Positions 8,890-18,657 of a DNA stretch of 64,000 nt are shown one piece after another (within the stretch, counting starts at the first letter, position 1; every line of letters begins with the position of its first letter). A program made the translations under genes and the position numbers. The DNA is from Streptomyces sp. NRRL B-1140. Lineage in GTDB: Bacteria > Actinomycetota > Actinomycetes > Streptomycetales > Streptomycetaceae. The notes beneath the pieces are model-generated. The model saw only the letters and a program-made list of their open reading frames with translations, did not search any database and had not been told where the DNA came from. The stretch is taken from NCBI RefSeq assembly GCF_001280065.1, contig NZ_LGEA01000036.1:275360-339359 (forward strand). The letters are read 5' to 3'.

Positions 8890-9267
8890 ATGAGCAACCC
8901 CAACGAGCTGCGCTACAGCAAGGAGCACGAGTGGCTGTCGGCCGCCGAGGGCGGCGTGTCGACGGTCGGCATCACGGAGCACGCGGCCAACGCGCTCGGC
9001 GATGTCGTGTTCGTCCAGCTTCCCGAGGTCGGTGACTCCGTGTCCGCCGGCGAGACCTGCGGCGAGCTGGAGTCGACCAAGTCGGTGTCCGACCTGTACT
9101 CCCCCGTCTCCGGTGAGGTCACCGAGGTCAACGAGGACGTGGTGAACGACCCGTCGCTGGTGAACTCGGCCCCCTTCGAGGGCGGCTGGCTGTTCAAGGT
9201 GCGGGTCACGGACGAGCCGGGCGACCTGCTCTCCGCCGACGAGTACACCGCCTTCTCCGCGGGCTGA
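8890..9267 (+). CDS. gcvH: Glycine cleavage system H protein
   Basis: The 125-residue lipoyl carrier shuttles the aminomethyl intermediate between the P, T and L proteins. The sequence starts with [11 protein letters not shown] and contains the lipoylation motif [14 protein letters not shown], with the target lysine at residue 64, as usual for the family. Length and the hammerhead fold residues ([20 protein letters not shown]) are normal. ATG at 8890 follows AGGAGA by about 10 bases. It lies in the riboswitch operon between gcvT and glyA, 9 bp before the latter. Confidence 0.97.
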   Translation: MSNPNELRYSKEHEWLSAAEGGVSTVGITEHAANALGDVVFVQLPEVGDSVSAGETCGELESTKSVSDLYSPVSGEVTEVNEDVVNDPSLVNSAPFEGGWLFKVRVTDEPGDLLSADEYTAFSAG

Positions 9268-9276
9268 GGGAGTCGT

Positions 9277-10539
9277 ATGTCCGTCCTGAACACACCCCTG
9301 CACGAGCTCGACCCGGCCGTCGCCGCGGCGGTCGACGCCGAGCTGCACCGCCAGCAGTCCACGCTCGAGATGATCGCCTCGGAGAACTTCGCCCCGGTCG
9401 CGGTCATGGAGGCGCAGGGCTCGGTCCTCACCAACAAGTACGCCGAGGGCTACCCGGGCCGCCGCTACTACGGCGGCTGCGAGCACGTCGACGTGGTCGA
9501 GCAGATCGCGATCGACCGCATCAAGGAGCTGTTCGGCGCCGAGCACGCCAACGTCCAGCCGCACTCGGGCGCCCAGGCCAACGCGGCCGCGATGTTCGCG
9601 CTGCTCAAGCCCGGCGACACCATCATGGGTCTGAACCTCGCGCACGGCGGGCACCTGACCCACGGCATGAAGATCAACTTCTCCGGCAAGCTCTACGACG
9701 TCGTCGCCTACCACGTGGGCGACGACGGCCGGGTCGACATGGCCGAGGTGGAGCGGCTGGCCAAGGAGTCCCGGCCGAAGCTGATCGTCGCCGGCTGGTC
9801 GGCCTACCCGCGGCAGCTGGACTTCGCGGAGTTCCGCCGGATCGCGGACGAGGTCGGCGCGTACCTGATGGTCGACATGGCGCACTTCGCCGGGCTCGTC
9901 GCGGCGGGGCTGCATCCCAACCCGGTGCCGCACGCGCACGTGGTCACCACCACGACCCACAAGACCCTCGGCGGCCCGCGCGGCGGTGTGATCCTCTCCA
10001 CGGCCGAGCTGGCCAAGAAGATCAACTCCGCCGTCTTCCCCGGTCAGCAGGGCGGCCCGCTGGAGCATGTGATCGCCGCCAAGGCGGTCGCCTTCAAGGT
10101 CGCCGCCTCGGAGGACTTCAAGGAGCGCCAGCGCCGTACGCTGGACGGTGCCCGCATCCTGGCCGAGCGTCTGGTGAAGGACGACGTCCGGGCCGTGGGC
10201 GTGGACGTCCTGTCCGGCGGCACGGACGTGCACCTCGTCCTGGTCGACCTGCGCCACTCGGAGCTGGACGGTCAGCAGGCCGAGGACCGCCTCCACGAGG
10301 TGGGCATCACCGTCAACCGGAACGCCATCCCGAACGACCCGCGTCCGCCGATGGTGACGTCCGGTCTGCGGATCGGCACGCCGGCCCTGGCCACCCGCGG
10401 GTTCCAGACCGAGGACTTCGCCGAGGTCGCGGACGTCATCGCCGAGGCGCTGAAGCCGTCCTACGACGCGGAGGCCCTCAAGGCCCGGGTGAAGGCCCTG
10501 GCCGACAAGCACCCGCTGTACCCGGGTCTGGACAAGTAA
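9277..10539 (+). CDS. glyA: Serine hydroxymethyltransferase
   Basis: PLP enzyme of 420 residues that interconverts serine and glycine with THF/methylene-THF. Clear landmarks are [22 protein letters not shown], the [14 protein letters not shown] motif and the cofactor-binding [11 protein letters not shown] with lysine 229. Length matches bacterial GlyA. It starts 9 bp after gcvH, so the two are probably co-transcribed and share glycine-riboswitch control. A strong hairpin at 10554-10589 immediately follows, suggesting that the riboswitch-controlled unit mostly ends here. Products of GcvTH (methylene-THF) feed directly into this enzyme, making excess glycine into serine. Confidence 0.97.
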   Translation: MSVLNTPLHELDPAVAAAVDAELHRQQSTLEMIASENFAPVAVMEAQGSVLTNKYAEGYPGRRYYGGCEHVDVVEQIAIDRIKELFGAEHANVQPHSGAQANAAAMFALLKPGDTIMGLNLAHGGHLTHGMKINFSGKLYDVVAYHVGDDGRVDMAEVERLAKESRPKLIVAGWSAYPRQLDFAEFRRIADEVGAYLMVDMAHFAGLVAAGLHPNPVPHAHVVTTTTHKTLGGPRGGVILSTAELAKKINSAVFPGQQGGPLEHVIAAKAVAFKVAASEDFKERQRRTLDGARILAERLVKDDVRAVGVDVLSGGTDVHLVLVDLRHSELDGQQAEDRLHEVGITVNRNAIPNDPRPPMVTSGLRIGTPALATRGFQTEDFAEVADVIAEALKPSYDAEALKARVKALADKHPLYPGLDK

Positions 10540-10553
10540 AGAAGAAACCTTTC

Positions 10554-10589
10554 GGGTGCCGCCGCCCGCCACAAGCGGGCGCGGCACCC
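10554..10589 (+). terminator. Strong hairpin terminator after glyA
   Basis: GGGTGCCG-C-CGCCCGC pairs with GCGGGCG-CGGCACCC around a CACAA loop, giving a stem of about 15 bp with one bulged base. It starts 15 bp after the glyA stop and ends 39 bp before the serine dehydratase start. It would limit readthrough into sdaA. Confidence 0.75.
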
Positions 10590-10627
10590 ACCCCCTCTGC
10601 ACCACCCCCGTAGTCAGGAGTTCCCCC

Positions 10628-11995
<1,368 letters not shown>

Positions 11996-12160
11996 GCCTG
12001 GGTGCCCAGTCCGGTGGCTGCCCGCGCTCACCCTGGCCGTCCGGCGACGTATCGCGCCTGGTCACAGGAGCCCGCGACCTGCTCTCCGAAGAGCCCGGAC
12101 TCCTCATAGGGGCCTGTCAGCCGGTGCGACCAACCCGTCCCCCGCGCTACATATCGCGAT

Positions 12161-13630
12161 TCACTCTCCGTGGTACAGGCGGGGCAGGCCGATCAGTTGA
12201 ATCATGGGGTCGTTCTTTGCGAGGTGGTTCAGCTCATCGGTGAAGCCGGTGCCGCTGAAGCAGTAGAGCCTCGTTGCCTCGGTAGCCGTACCGCTCCTGA
12301 TCAAGAGGGAACGGATGTGCCGGAGGCGTTCCAGGTGGCCGGCTCCCATCACCTCACTCCACTTCGCTTCGCCGATGGCGAGCAGCATCTGGCGACCCTC
12401 TTGGCTCTCGCCGTGGACTGCGACGTCGACCTCGTGGCTGGTCCTGGCAGCCGGGTCGTTGACGGTCCCGCCCGCGACGCGTGTGACGTGTCCTCCCTGG
12501 GTGTCGGGTGCCGCATGCCAGCGGGCCCATTCCCGGCAGACCTGCTCGAAGTGCGGACCGACGACTTTGCTGCGGAAGGTGGACTGGGTTCGGCGCCATA
12601 CGCCGGGCGCCCGCCCGGGGCGTTCCAGATCGCCCCAGGCCGGGCGCATGACCGCGTGGTAGAAGGTGACGAGCGGTTCGGCAATGCGGTAGGCGGAGCG
12701 GTTGCGGCGAAAGGCATCGGCTTCGTGGGTGATCATGCCGACGTCCTGGAGAACGCTCAACGGGTGGGCGAGGTCGGTGGACTTGCGCCCCAGGTAGTCG
12801 GCGATGCCGCCACGAGCGGCGTTACCGGCGGCGATGGCTGCCAGTACCGAGTGGTACAACGCGGTGTCGTGAAGTTCGGGCTCCTCGGCGAGAAGGTAGC
12901 GGGCTTCCCGGAAGAGCGGACGCGCCGGGTTGAGCACCGCACGCACGACCCAGGCATCAAAGTCGTCCGGCCCGGCAGGAGTGTCCCCCTGGGTGAACTC
13001 ACGGCGGTAGGCGGGGGTACCCCCGACGACGGCATTGGTCAGCAACGCCGTGCGCGGGTCGTCGATCTCCCAGAACTCGGCCGCGAGCCGGAAGTCCAGG
13101 GTCGGGACCACGAGTTCGAGGCCGGCCCGGCCACGCAGCGGAGCATTGCCGGACAGCAACCGGCCCATGAACGACAGCGCGGAGCCGCACAGCAGCAGAC
13201 GCACGGGAGTGTTGGTGTGCTGGGCAGCAGGGTCCAGAGCGCGCTGGATGATCGAAGGCAGGGAGGGAGATGCCTTGGCGAGGAAGGGGAACTCGTCGAT
13301 GACCGCCACGGTGGGGCCGCCCGCGTCGGCGATGCGCATGAGTTCCGCGACCGCCTCGTCCCAGTGCGCGAAACGGAATGGAGTGGGCTGCCCGCGATAT
13401 CGGGCCAGTGCCTCACCGAACTGACGCAGGGCGTCGGCCTCGGTGGTCTCGGTGGCGGTGAACATGAAGCCGCCACTGGCACGAGCGACGGCGTCGAGCA
13501 GGAAGGTCTTGCCCTGTCGGCGACGACCGGAGACCACGCCCAGCGTGGCCCGCGGGCCCGGCAGGGTGGCGAACCGGGTCAGCTCGGACCATTCGAAGAA
13601 ACGGTCGAACATCTCGGCGGGCTTGTCCAC
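12161..13630 (-). CDS. AAA-superfamily ATPase with C-terminal DUF234-like, nuclease-type domain
   Basis: A 489-residue predicted ATPase of the archaeal-type AAA family. N-terminal Walker A is SGRRRQGKTFLL (about residues 34-45) and Walker B is TVAVIDEFPFLA; a sensor-like LLLCGSALSFMGRLL follows. A winged-helix-like middle region (GGIADYLGRKSTDLAHPLSVLQ) leads to a C-terminal DUF234-type domain with EVDVAV and LLAIGEAKWSE, which looks like a PD-(D/E)xK nuclease core. The GTG at 13630 has GGGAG 8 bases upstream; another GTG at 13645 is possible. A TATAAT box at 13665-13660 lies in unusually AT-rich DNA. It sits inside the segment bounded by the sdaA-end repeats. DNA binding or defence is possible but unproven. 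Confidence 0.72.
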   Translation of the reverse strand: MDKPAEMFDRFFEWSELTRFATLPGPRATLGVVSGRRRQGKTFLLDAVARASGGFMFTATETTEADALRQFGEALARYRGQPTPFRFAHWDEAVAELMRIADAGGPTVAVIDEFPFLAKASPSLPSIIQRALDPAAQHTNTPVRLLLCGSALSFMGRLLSGNAPLRGRAGLELVVPTLDFRLAAEFWEIDDPRTALLTNAVVGGTPAYRREFTQGDTPAGPDDFDAWVVRAVLNPARPLFREARYLLAEEPELHDTALYHSVLAAIAAGNAARGGIADYLGRKSTDLAHPLSVLQDVGMITHEADAFRRNRSAYRIAEPLVTFYHAVMRPAWGDLERPGRAPGVWRRTQSTFRSKVVGPHFEQVCREWARWHAAPDTQGGHVTRVAGGTVNDPAARTSHEVDVAVHGESQEGRQMLLAIGEAKWSEVMGAGHLERLRHIRSLLIRSGTATEATRLYCFSGTGFTDELNHLAKNDPMIQLIGLPRLYHGE

Positions 13631-13659
13631 AGCACCAGCTCCCACATATAGATGCAGTT

Positions 13660-13665
13660 ATTATA
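13660..13665 (-). promoter_or_regulatory. Consensus -10 box of the AAA ATPase gene
   Basis: Reading leftward, the sequence TATAAT stands in a short AT-rich island (13648-13677) unlike the surrounding DNA. It is 14 bp from an in-frame GTG (13645) and 29 bp from the preferred GTG (13630), so transcripts would have a very short leader. No clear -35 box is visible. Confidence 0.5.
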
Positions 13666-13684
13666 GCTGGACTTATTCGCCACA

Positions 13685-14014
13685 TGTCTCTCAGATGCCC
13701 GCGCCGGGGCGGTCGTGACCCAGGGCGAGGGGATCGTGGCCAGCGCGGTGGCGCTCTTCGAGGCCATCCGGGTCGGTGCCACCCCGCCGGGGGCCTCCCC
13801 GGAGGCGGACGCCAACGGGCTCGTCCCGCAGGAGGCCGAGGTGATGCGGCTGCTGGCCCGCGGTTTCACCGACGAGGCCGTGGCCAAGAGGCTCGGCGTG
13901 TCGCCCCGAACCGCCCGGCGCATCACGGCCGACCCCATGGAACGGCTGGGCGCCACGAGCCGGTCCGCGGCGGGAGTCCGCGCAGTCCATCGCGGCCGGC
14001 TGCCGGCCGGCTGA
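13685..14014 (+). pseudogene. C-terminal remnant of a LuxR-type regulator
   Basis: The frame reads DARAGAVVTQGEGIVASAVALFEAIRV followed by a LuxR-type helix-turn-helix (EAEVMRLLARGFTDEAVAKRLGVSPRTARRI). This resembles the last ~110 residues of a common actinomycete regulator family of roughly 320 residues. Everything N-terminal is missing: upstream DNA changes abruptly to the AT-rich promoter of the leftward ATPase gene. A GTG at 13715 could start a short protein, but there is no ribosome site, and several normally conserved helix-turn-helix positions look eroded (for example ADPMERLGATSRSAAG). I read it as a truncated relic. Confidence 0.65.
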
Positions 14015-14023
14015 ATCCCGCGC

Positions 14024-14743
14024 TCAGGCTACGGCGAGCGGACGGCACGAAAGAGCGCGCTCTGTGACTCCGCCGTCCCCGTCCGGCTCCACCCGATACA
14101 CGCCGGCCCGCGGCGTACGCGTTACTGTTTCCGCCGGCCGGCCATCGGCGAAGAGCGCTCCGACGCCGTCCTCCAGTGCCCACCCCGCACCAAGCGAGCC
14201 GGTCGCGACGGCCGCCCGGTAGGAGGAACGGCGGCCGGGCTCGCTGTCGTAGTGCGGGCAGACCGAGCCGGCCAGCAGGCCCAACCCGTCCGGCAGGAAC
14301 GTCAGCGGGCCGAAGGAGTCGGTGTGTGAGCCTTCAGCCCAGCAGTTGGCGCCGGCGCTGATGCCACACAGCAGCGTTCCGCGGTCGTAGGCCTCGCGCA
14401 GGAGCCGGTCCACGCCGTGCGTACGCCATATGGCCAGTAGGTTCGCCGTGTTGCCGCCCCCTACGTACACGACGTCCTGAGAGAGCAGGAAGGTCCGCAG
14501 CGCATCGTCATCGAGCTCCCTCCGGAACAGCGGCAGAACGCTCGGCTCGCAGTCGCGAGACCGGAATGCCGTGAGGAACTGCTCGACGTAGGCGGGCGCA
14601 TCACCACTGGCCGTCGGAACGAAGCACACCTTGGGCCGGACGGCGCGCGCATGGCCGAATACCCAGTCGTCCAGCAGACCGTCGTCATCGGTGGAGAACC
14701 CGCCCCCGAGAAGAGCCAGACGATGCACACCGATGAGAGCCAA
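14024..14743 (-). CDS. Peptidase E-like serine dipeptidase (family S51, class I glutamine-amidotransferase fold)
   Basis: A cytoplasmic 239-residue protein of the S51/PepE family, whose characterised members cleave N-terminal Asp dipeptides. Landmarks are LALLGGGFSTDDDGLLDDW, VCFVPTASGDAPAYVEQF, the strand-turn DVVYVGGGNTANLLAIW and the nucleophile elbow LLCGISAGANCWAEG with the catalytic serine. CPHYDSEPGRRSSY is also conserved. The start is a TTG at 14743 with GAGGAGG 7 bases upstream. The stop is close to the end of the LuxR remnant, which points the other way. It lies inside the segment bounded by the sdaA-end repeats. Confidence 0.85.
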   Translation of the reverse strand: MALIGVHRLALLGGGFSTDDDGLLDDWVFGHARAVRPKVCFVPTASGDAPAYVEQFLTAFRSRDCEPSVLPLFRRELDDDALRTFLLSQDVVYVGGGNTANLLAIWRTHGVDRLLREAYDRGTLLCGISAGANCWAEGSHTDSFGPLTFLPDGLGLLAGSVCPHYDSEPGRRSSYRAAVATGSLGAGWALEDGVGALFADGRPAETVTRTPRAGVYRVEPDGDGGVTERALSCRPLAVA

Positions 14744-15302
14744 GGGAGTGCCTCCTCAACACCACGACCCACAAGATCACCCGATGTTCTGCATGATGCC
14801 GGGGCACCGACCGCCTGCGCAAACGATGTCCGGGCAGGCACGGGAGAGATGGCCTGCTGGTAGACCGAGACATGGCAGGGGCAGCGAGGTGTTGCGCGAC
14901 CTGCCGACGAAGCCCGCCCACTGCTGTTCGCGCCGTCGTAGGGAAACCGCCGTGCACGAAAACCTCCGCAAGACCGCCTGGTGGGTGCGGCGAGCCGCAA
15001 GGTCCACCATCGACGCGTCCGAGACCGAGGAATGAGTGTTGTCGAGAAGCAACAGGTACATAGCCTCCGGTCAGCATCCACGGATCCCGCTGCAACCCAC
15101 TCGATGCACCAATCGCATTACGAGTGCGGGGTTCACCGAAGCCATCACATGCCGCCCGAGCGTCAACTGCCCAATCCCGCCGGCGTCTCACACAGCATGG
15201 GATCCGTGCCCATGATCAACAGCTCTCCACATGTAGGTCAAGTACAAGGAGACGGCCCGGGGCGGGCTGGCCGTGAACATCATCGAGTGCTGAGAGACGG
15301 GT
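14744..15302. other. 559-bp region without a recognisable gene, ending in a sdaA fragment
   Basis: Short open frames exist on both strands, but none has a ribosome site plus recognisable family sequence, and composition is less GC-skewed at third positions than in the flanking genes. The last part (15229-15294) is the duplicated sdaA 3' end. The rest is probably decayed mobile or regulatory DNA; I saw no integrase or excisionase remnant in it. Confidence 0.45.
15229..15294 (+). repeat. Direct repeat, right copy: orphan 3' end of sdaA
   Basis: This is a non-functional fragment matching the last 21 codons and stop of the serine dehydratase at 11931-11996, with synonymous differences. It is preceded by an in-frame TAG rather than coding sequence. 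It marks the right edge of the 3.3-kb inserted segment and lies 8 bp before the end of the next gene. Confidence 0.75.
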
Positions 15303-16883
15303 TCACCCTGCCGACGCCTGGATCAACGAGGCGGCCTTCTCCCCGATCATGATCGCGGGAGCGTTGGTGTTCCCGGTGACCAGGGTCGGCATGATCGACG
15401 TGTCCGCCACGCGCACGTTCTCCAGCCCGCGCACGCGCAGTTCGTGGTCGACGACCTTGCCCATCATGCAGGTGCCCGACGGGTGGTAGAAGGAGAACGA
15501 CTGCGTGCGGATGAAGTCGTCGATGTCCTGGTCGCTGTCCGACAGCGGGGCGAGACCGGCGTCGGCCGCCCCGCGCAGGTCCGACCGCAGCAGGGACGTC
15601 AGCCGCTGCTCACGGGCGATGCGCATGCACAGCCGCACGCCCTCGCGCAGCCGCCTGCGGTCGTCGGGGTCGTCGAGGTAGTTGTGGAAGATGCGCGGCT
15701 TGGCGTACGGGTGGGAGTGCCGCAGCCGCACCCAGCCGCGGCTCGCGGGCCGTGCGACGTAGGGGCCGAACGACATTCCGGGTTCGAGCGGCGCGGCCAG
15801 ACCCTCGTCACGGACGATGCCCAGCGCGGCGTGCACCTGGATGTCCGGGGCCGGGACGTCGTCGCCGGAGCTGAAGAAGCCGCCGGTCTCGTTCCAGGCC
15901 ATGGGGCCGGTGCCCTGCTCGCGCAGCAGCCGCTCCTCCGCGGCGGTGTCCGGCCCCAGGAGCGGCTGGGTGTCGCTGAAGAAGCTGATGAAGCATCCGG
16001 TGTGGTCCTGCATGTTCCTGCCGACGTCCGGCAGGTCGTGCCGGGGGGTGATCCCTCCCGCGGTCAGTTCGTCGGCCGGCCCGACGCCCGACTGGAGGAG
16101 CAGGTGAGGCGAGTTGTAGGCGCCGAGGGACAGCACGATCTCGCGGCCGACATGGATCGTCCGGACGGTGCCGAGGTGGTCGACCTCCAGGCCGGAGGCG
16201 CGCGAGCCGTCGAAGCTCAGGCGCAGGGCGGTCGTCGAGGGAAGCACCGTGAGGTTCGGACGGCCCGCGGCCGGCTCCAGGAACGCGATCCCGCTGCTGC
16301 ACCTGAGACCGTTGCGCTGGGTGACCTGGTGGTAGCCCACGCCCTCCTGATCGGATCCGTTGAAGTCCGCGTTGTACTTGTGGCCCGCATCCTGAGCCGC
16401 CTCGACCCATGCCGTCAGCAGGGGGTGGACGGAGCGGGGGTCGCTGACGGTGAGGGGACCGCCCACGCCGTGGAAGTCGTCGGCCCCGCGCTCGTTGTCC
16501 TCGGACTTCTTGAAGTACGGCAGGACGTCGTCGTATCCCCAGCCCGGGTTCCCGAGCCGCTCCCAGGTGTCGTAGTCGTAGCGGTGGCCGCGGACGTACA
16601 GCATCGTGTTCATCGAGCTGGTGCCGCCGATCGACCGGCCACGGGGCAGGTAGGCGCGGCGCCCGCCGAGCTGCGGTTCGGGTTCCGTCTCGAAGTCCCA
16701 GTCGAACGCCGTCTTGAGCTGCTGCGAGAACAGCGCGGGTATCTCGAAGAGACGGCCCCGGGCAGGCGGCCCCGCCTCGATCAGCGCGACCGTGACATCG
16801 GGATCCTCGGACAGCCGGGCCGCCAGCGCACAGCCGGCCGAGCCGGCCCCGACGACGATGTAGTCATACGATTCCCTGCCCAT
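15303..16883 (-). CDS. GMC-family FAD-dependent oxidoreductase (choline-dehydrogenase-like)
   Basis: A 526-residue flavoenzyme that would oxidise an alcohol group. The N-terminal dinucleotide fold has YIVVGAGSAGCALAARL. The first GMC signature, RGRSIGGTSSMNTMLYVRG, and the second, SLGAYNSPHLLLQSGVGP, are intact. The C-terminal catalytic histidine lies in SFYHPSGTCMMG, with a final NTNAPAIMIGEKAA. ATG at 16883 is preceded by AGGGAGG. It is divergent from a second GMC gene, and the promoter between them holds an 11-bp perfect inverted repeat. No signal peptide is present. The substrate is unknown; a choline-type or hydroxylated small molecule is possible. Confidence 0.88.
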   Translation of the reverse strand: MGRESYDYIVVGAGSAGCALAARLSEDPDVTVALIEAGPPARGRLFEIPALFSQQLKTAFDWDFETEPEPQLGGRRAYLPRGRSIGGTSSMNTMLYVRGHRYDYDTWERLGNPGWGYDDVLPYFKKSEDNERGADDFHGVGGPLTVSDPRSVHPLLTAWVEAAQDAGHKYNADFNGSDQEGVGYHQVTQRNGLRCSSGIAFLEPAAGRPNLTVLPSTTALRLSFDGSRASGLEVDHLGTVRTIHVGREIVLSLGAYNSPHLLLQSGVGPADELTAGGITPRHDLPDVGRNMQDHTGCFISFFSDTQPLLGPDTAAEERLLREQGTGPMAWNETGGFFSSGDDVPAPDIQVHAALGIVRDEGLAAPLEPGMSFGPYVARPASRGWVRLRHSHPYAKPRIFHNYLDDPDDRRRLREGVRLCMRIAREQRLTSLLRSDLRGAADAGLAPLSDSDQDIDDFIRTQSFSFYHPSGTCMMGKVVDHELRVRGLENVRVADTSIMPTLVTGNTNAPAIMIGEKAASLIQASAG

Positions 16884-16936
16884 TGCGCCTCCCTGGAGCT
16901 GGTCCCTGGAGAGGCTAGAGACGCCGGGCACGCTCG

Positions 16937-16993
16937 GCACATGCACGAAGTGAGCAATCGGGGCGGCAGGTATTACCCATTCCGTGCATGTGC
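16937..16993. promoter_or_regulatory. Long-spaced inverted repeat in the GMC/GMC divergent promoter
   Basis: GCACATGCACG (16937-16947) and its perfect reverse complement CGTGCATGTGC (16983-16993) are separated by 35 bp between two divergently transcribed GMC genes. This geometry suits a dimeric regulator binding two half-sites, perhaps with looping. The nearby PucR-type regulator is the natural candidate. Confidence 0.6.
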
Positions 16994-17063
16994 TGTATTC
17001 GGGCCGCTGCTTAGGCTCTCCTGGAACTCCGCCGTACCCGAGCGCCTAAGGGGATTCCGACTC

Positions 17064-18647
17064 ATGTCCCACCCGGTCCGCCAGGATTACACTCCCCCGG
17101 AGCTCCGGCCCGAGGCCCTCGTTTCCGTCGGCACCGCCGAGGAGATCAGCACCGATGTCCTGATCATCGGCTCCGGCATGGGCGGATCGTCGCTGGCCTG
17201 GGCGCTGAAGGACTCCGGTCTCGACGTACTCGTCGCCGAACGCGGCCATTTCCTTCCCCGTGAACCGGAGAACTCGCAACCGGCCGAGATGTATATCAAG
17301 GGCCGGTACAAGAACGCCGGTTATTGGTACGACGGCAGCACCGGCAAGCCGTTCGCGCCGGGCGTGTATTACTGGGTGGGCGGAAACACCCGTTTCTACG
17401 GAGCCATGCTGCCCCGTTTCCGCCGCAGCGACTTCACCGAGGTGGAACACCACGAGGGCGTCTCGCGTGCCTGGCCTTTCGGCTACGACGACCTGGAGCC
17501 CTTCTACACCGTCATGGAGCATCTGCTCCAGGTGCACGGGCAGACCGGCGAGGACCCGACCGAGCCGCCCCGCTCCAAGCCCTACCCCTACCCGGCGCTG
17601 CCGCACGAACCGGAGATCGAGCGGTTCTCCCGGTCGCTGCGCAGACAGGGCCTGCACCCGTTCCACACACCGAACGCCCTGAACATCAGCACCCAGGCCG
17701 ACCGTGCCGCCGTGACGACCGCCGACGGCTGTCCGGACGAGACGGGCATGAAGTCCGACGCCGAGAACCGGCTCCTCCTGCCCGCGTTGCGCGACGGCGT
17801 GAAGATCCTCACGGGTGCGGAGATCACCCGTCTGATCACCTCGCCCGACGGCCGCAGGGTCGTCGCCGCCGAGGCACGGCAGGCGGGCCGTACCGTCCGG
17901 ATCAACGCCAAGACCTTCGCCCTCGCCGGAGGCGCCGTCAACTCGGCCGCGCTGCTGCTGCGTTCGGCCGACGACGCGCACCCTGAGGGCCTGGCCAACT
18001 CGTCAGGGCTGCTGGGCCGCAACTACATGGTCCACAACAGCACGTTCTTCGTCGGGGTCAACCCGCTGCGGACCAACCCCACGCAGTGGCAGAAGACCCT
18101 CGGTCTGAACGACTTCTACGAGGCCGGGCCGGGGACGCGCTTCCCGCTCGGCAACCTCCAGATGCTGGGCAAGCTGCAGGCCCCCATGCTCAAGCCCGCC
18201 CGTCCGTGGGCACCGACCTGGGCCCTGAGGTTCATGGCGGCCAGGAGCCTCGACATCTACCTGACGACCGAGGACCTCCCGTCCCGGAACAACCGGGTAC
18301 GCGTGGACGGCGACCGCATCCTCATCGACTGGACGCCGACCAACCTCGCGCCCCACCACGAACTCGTGCGCCGGGTGACCCGGGCGGTCCGCAAGTCCGG
18401 CTATCCGCTGATCTTCACCCAGCGCATGGGGATCGAGACCAACTCCCACATGTGCGGAACGGCCGTGGCGGGTCACGACCCGGCGGAGAGTGTGCTGGAC
18501 CCCCTGTGCCGCAGCCATGACGTCGAGAACCTCTGGGTGACCGACTCGTCGTTCTTCCCGTCCTCCGCGGCACTCAACCCGGCCCTGACGATCGGGGCGA
18601 ACGCGCTGCGCATCGCCCCGTCCCTCGCCAGGGCGACGAAGGGCTGA
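17064..18647 (+). CDS. GMC-family oxidoreductase, divergent second type
   Basis: A 527-residue FAD enzyme with an N-terminal VLIIGSGMGGSSLAWAL nucleotide fold. It belongs to a different GMC branch from the neighbouring copy: the first signature is replaced by VYYWVGGNTRFYGAMLPRFR. The C-terminus has SHMCGTAVAGHDPAESVLD and SSAALNPALTIGANALR, which hold the presumed catalytic His/Asn pair. ATG at 17064 follows AAGGGG by 10 bases. This branch includes sugar- and polyol-oxidising enzymes, but I cannot assign a substrate. It converges on the PucR regulator with a gap of only 10 bp. Confidence 0.85.
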   Translation: MSHPVRQDYTPPELRPEALVSVGTAEEISTDVLIIGSGMGGSSLAWALKDSGLDVLVAERGHFLPREPENSQPAEMYIKGRYKNAGYWYDGSTGKPFAPGVYYWVGGNTRFYGAMLPRFRRSDFTEVEHHEGVSRAWPFGYDDLEPFYTVMEHLLQVHGQTGEDPTEPPRSKPYPYPALPHEPEIERFSRSLRRQGLHPFHTPNALNISTQADRAAVTTADGCPDETGMKSDAENRLLLPALRDGVKILTGAEITRLITSPDGRRVVAAEARQAGRTVRINAKTFALAGGAVNSAALLLRSADDAHPEGLANSSGLLGRNYMVHNSTFFVGVNPLRTNPTQWQKTLGLNDFYEAGPGTRFPLGNLQMLGKLQAPMLKPARPWAPTWALRFMAARSLDIYLTTEDLPSRNNRVRVDGDRILIDWTPTNLAPHHELVRRVTRAVRKSGYPLIFTQRMGIETNSHMCGTAVAGHDPAESVLDPLCRSHDVENLWVTDSSFFPSSAALNPALTIGANALRIAPSLARATKG

Positions 18648-18657
18648 CGCCGCGGCG

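Noticed and set aside
14744..15228. Small genes in the gap right of the peptidase-E-like gene
   Set aside because: Several frames of 60-200 codons exist on both strands but none has a Shine-Dalgarno site, family motif or typical codon use.
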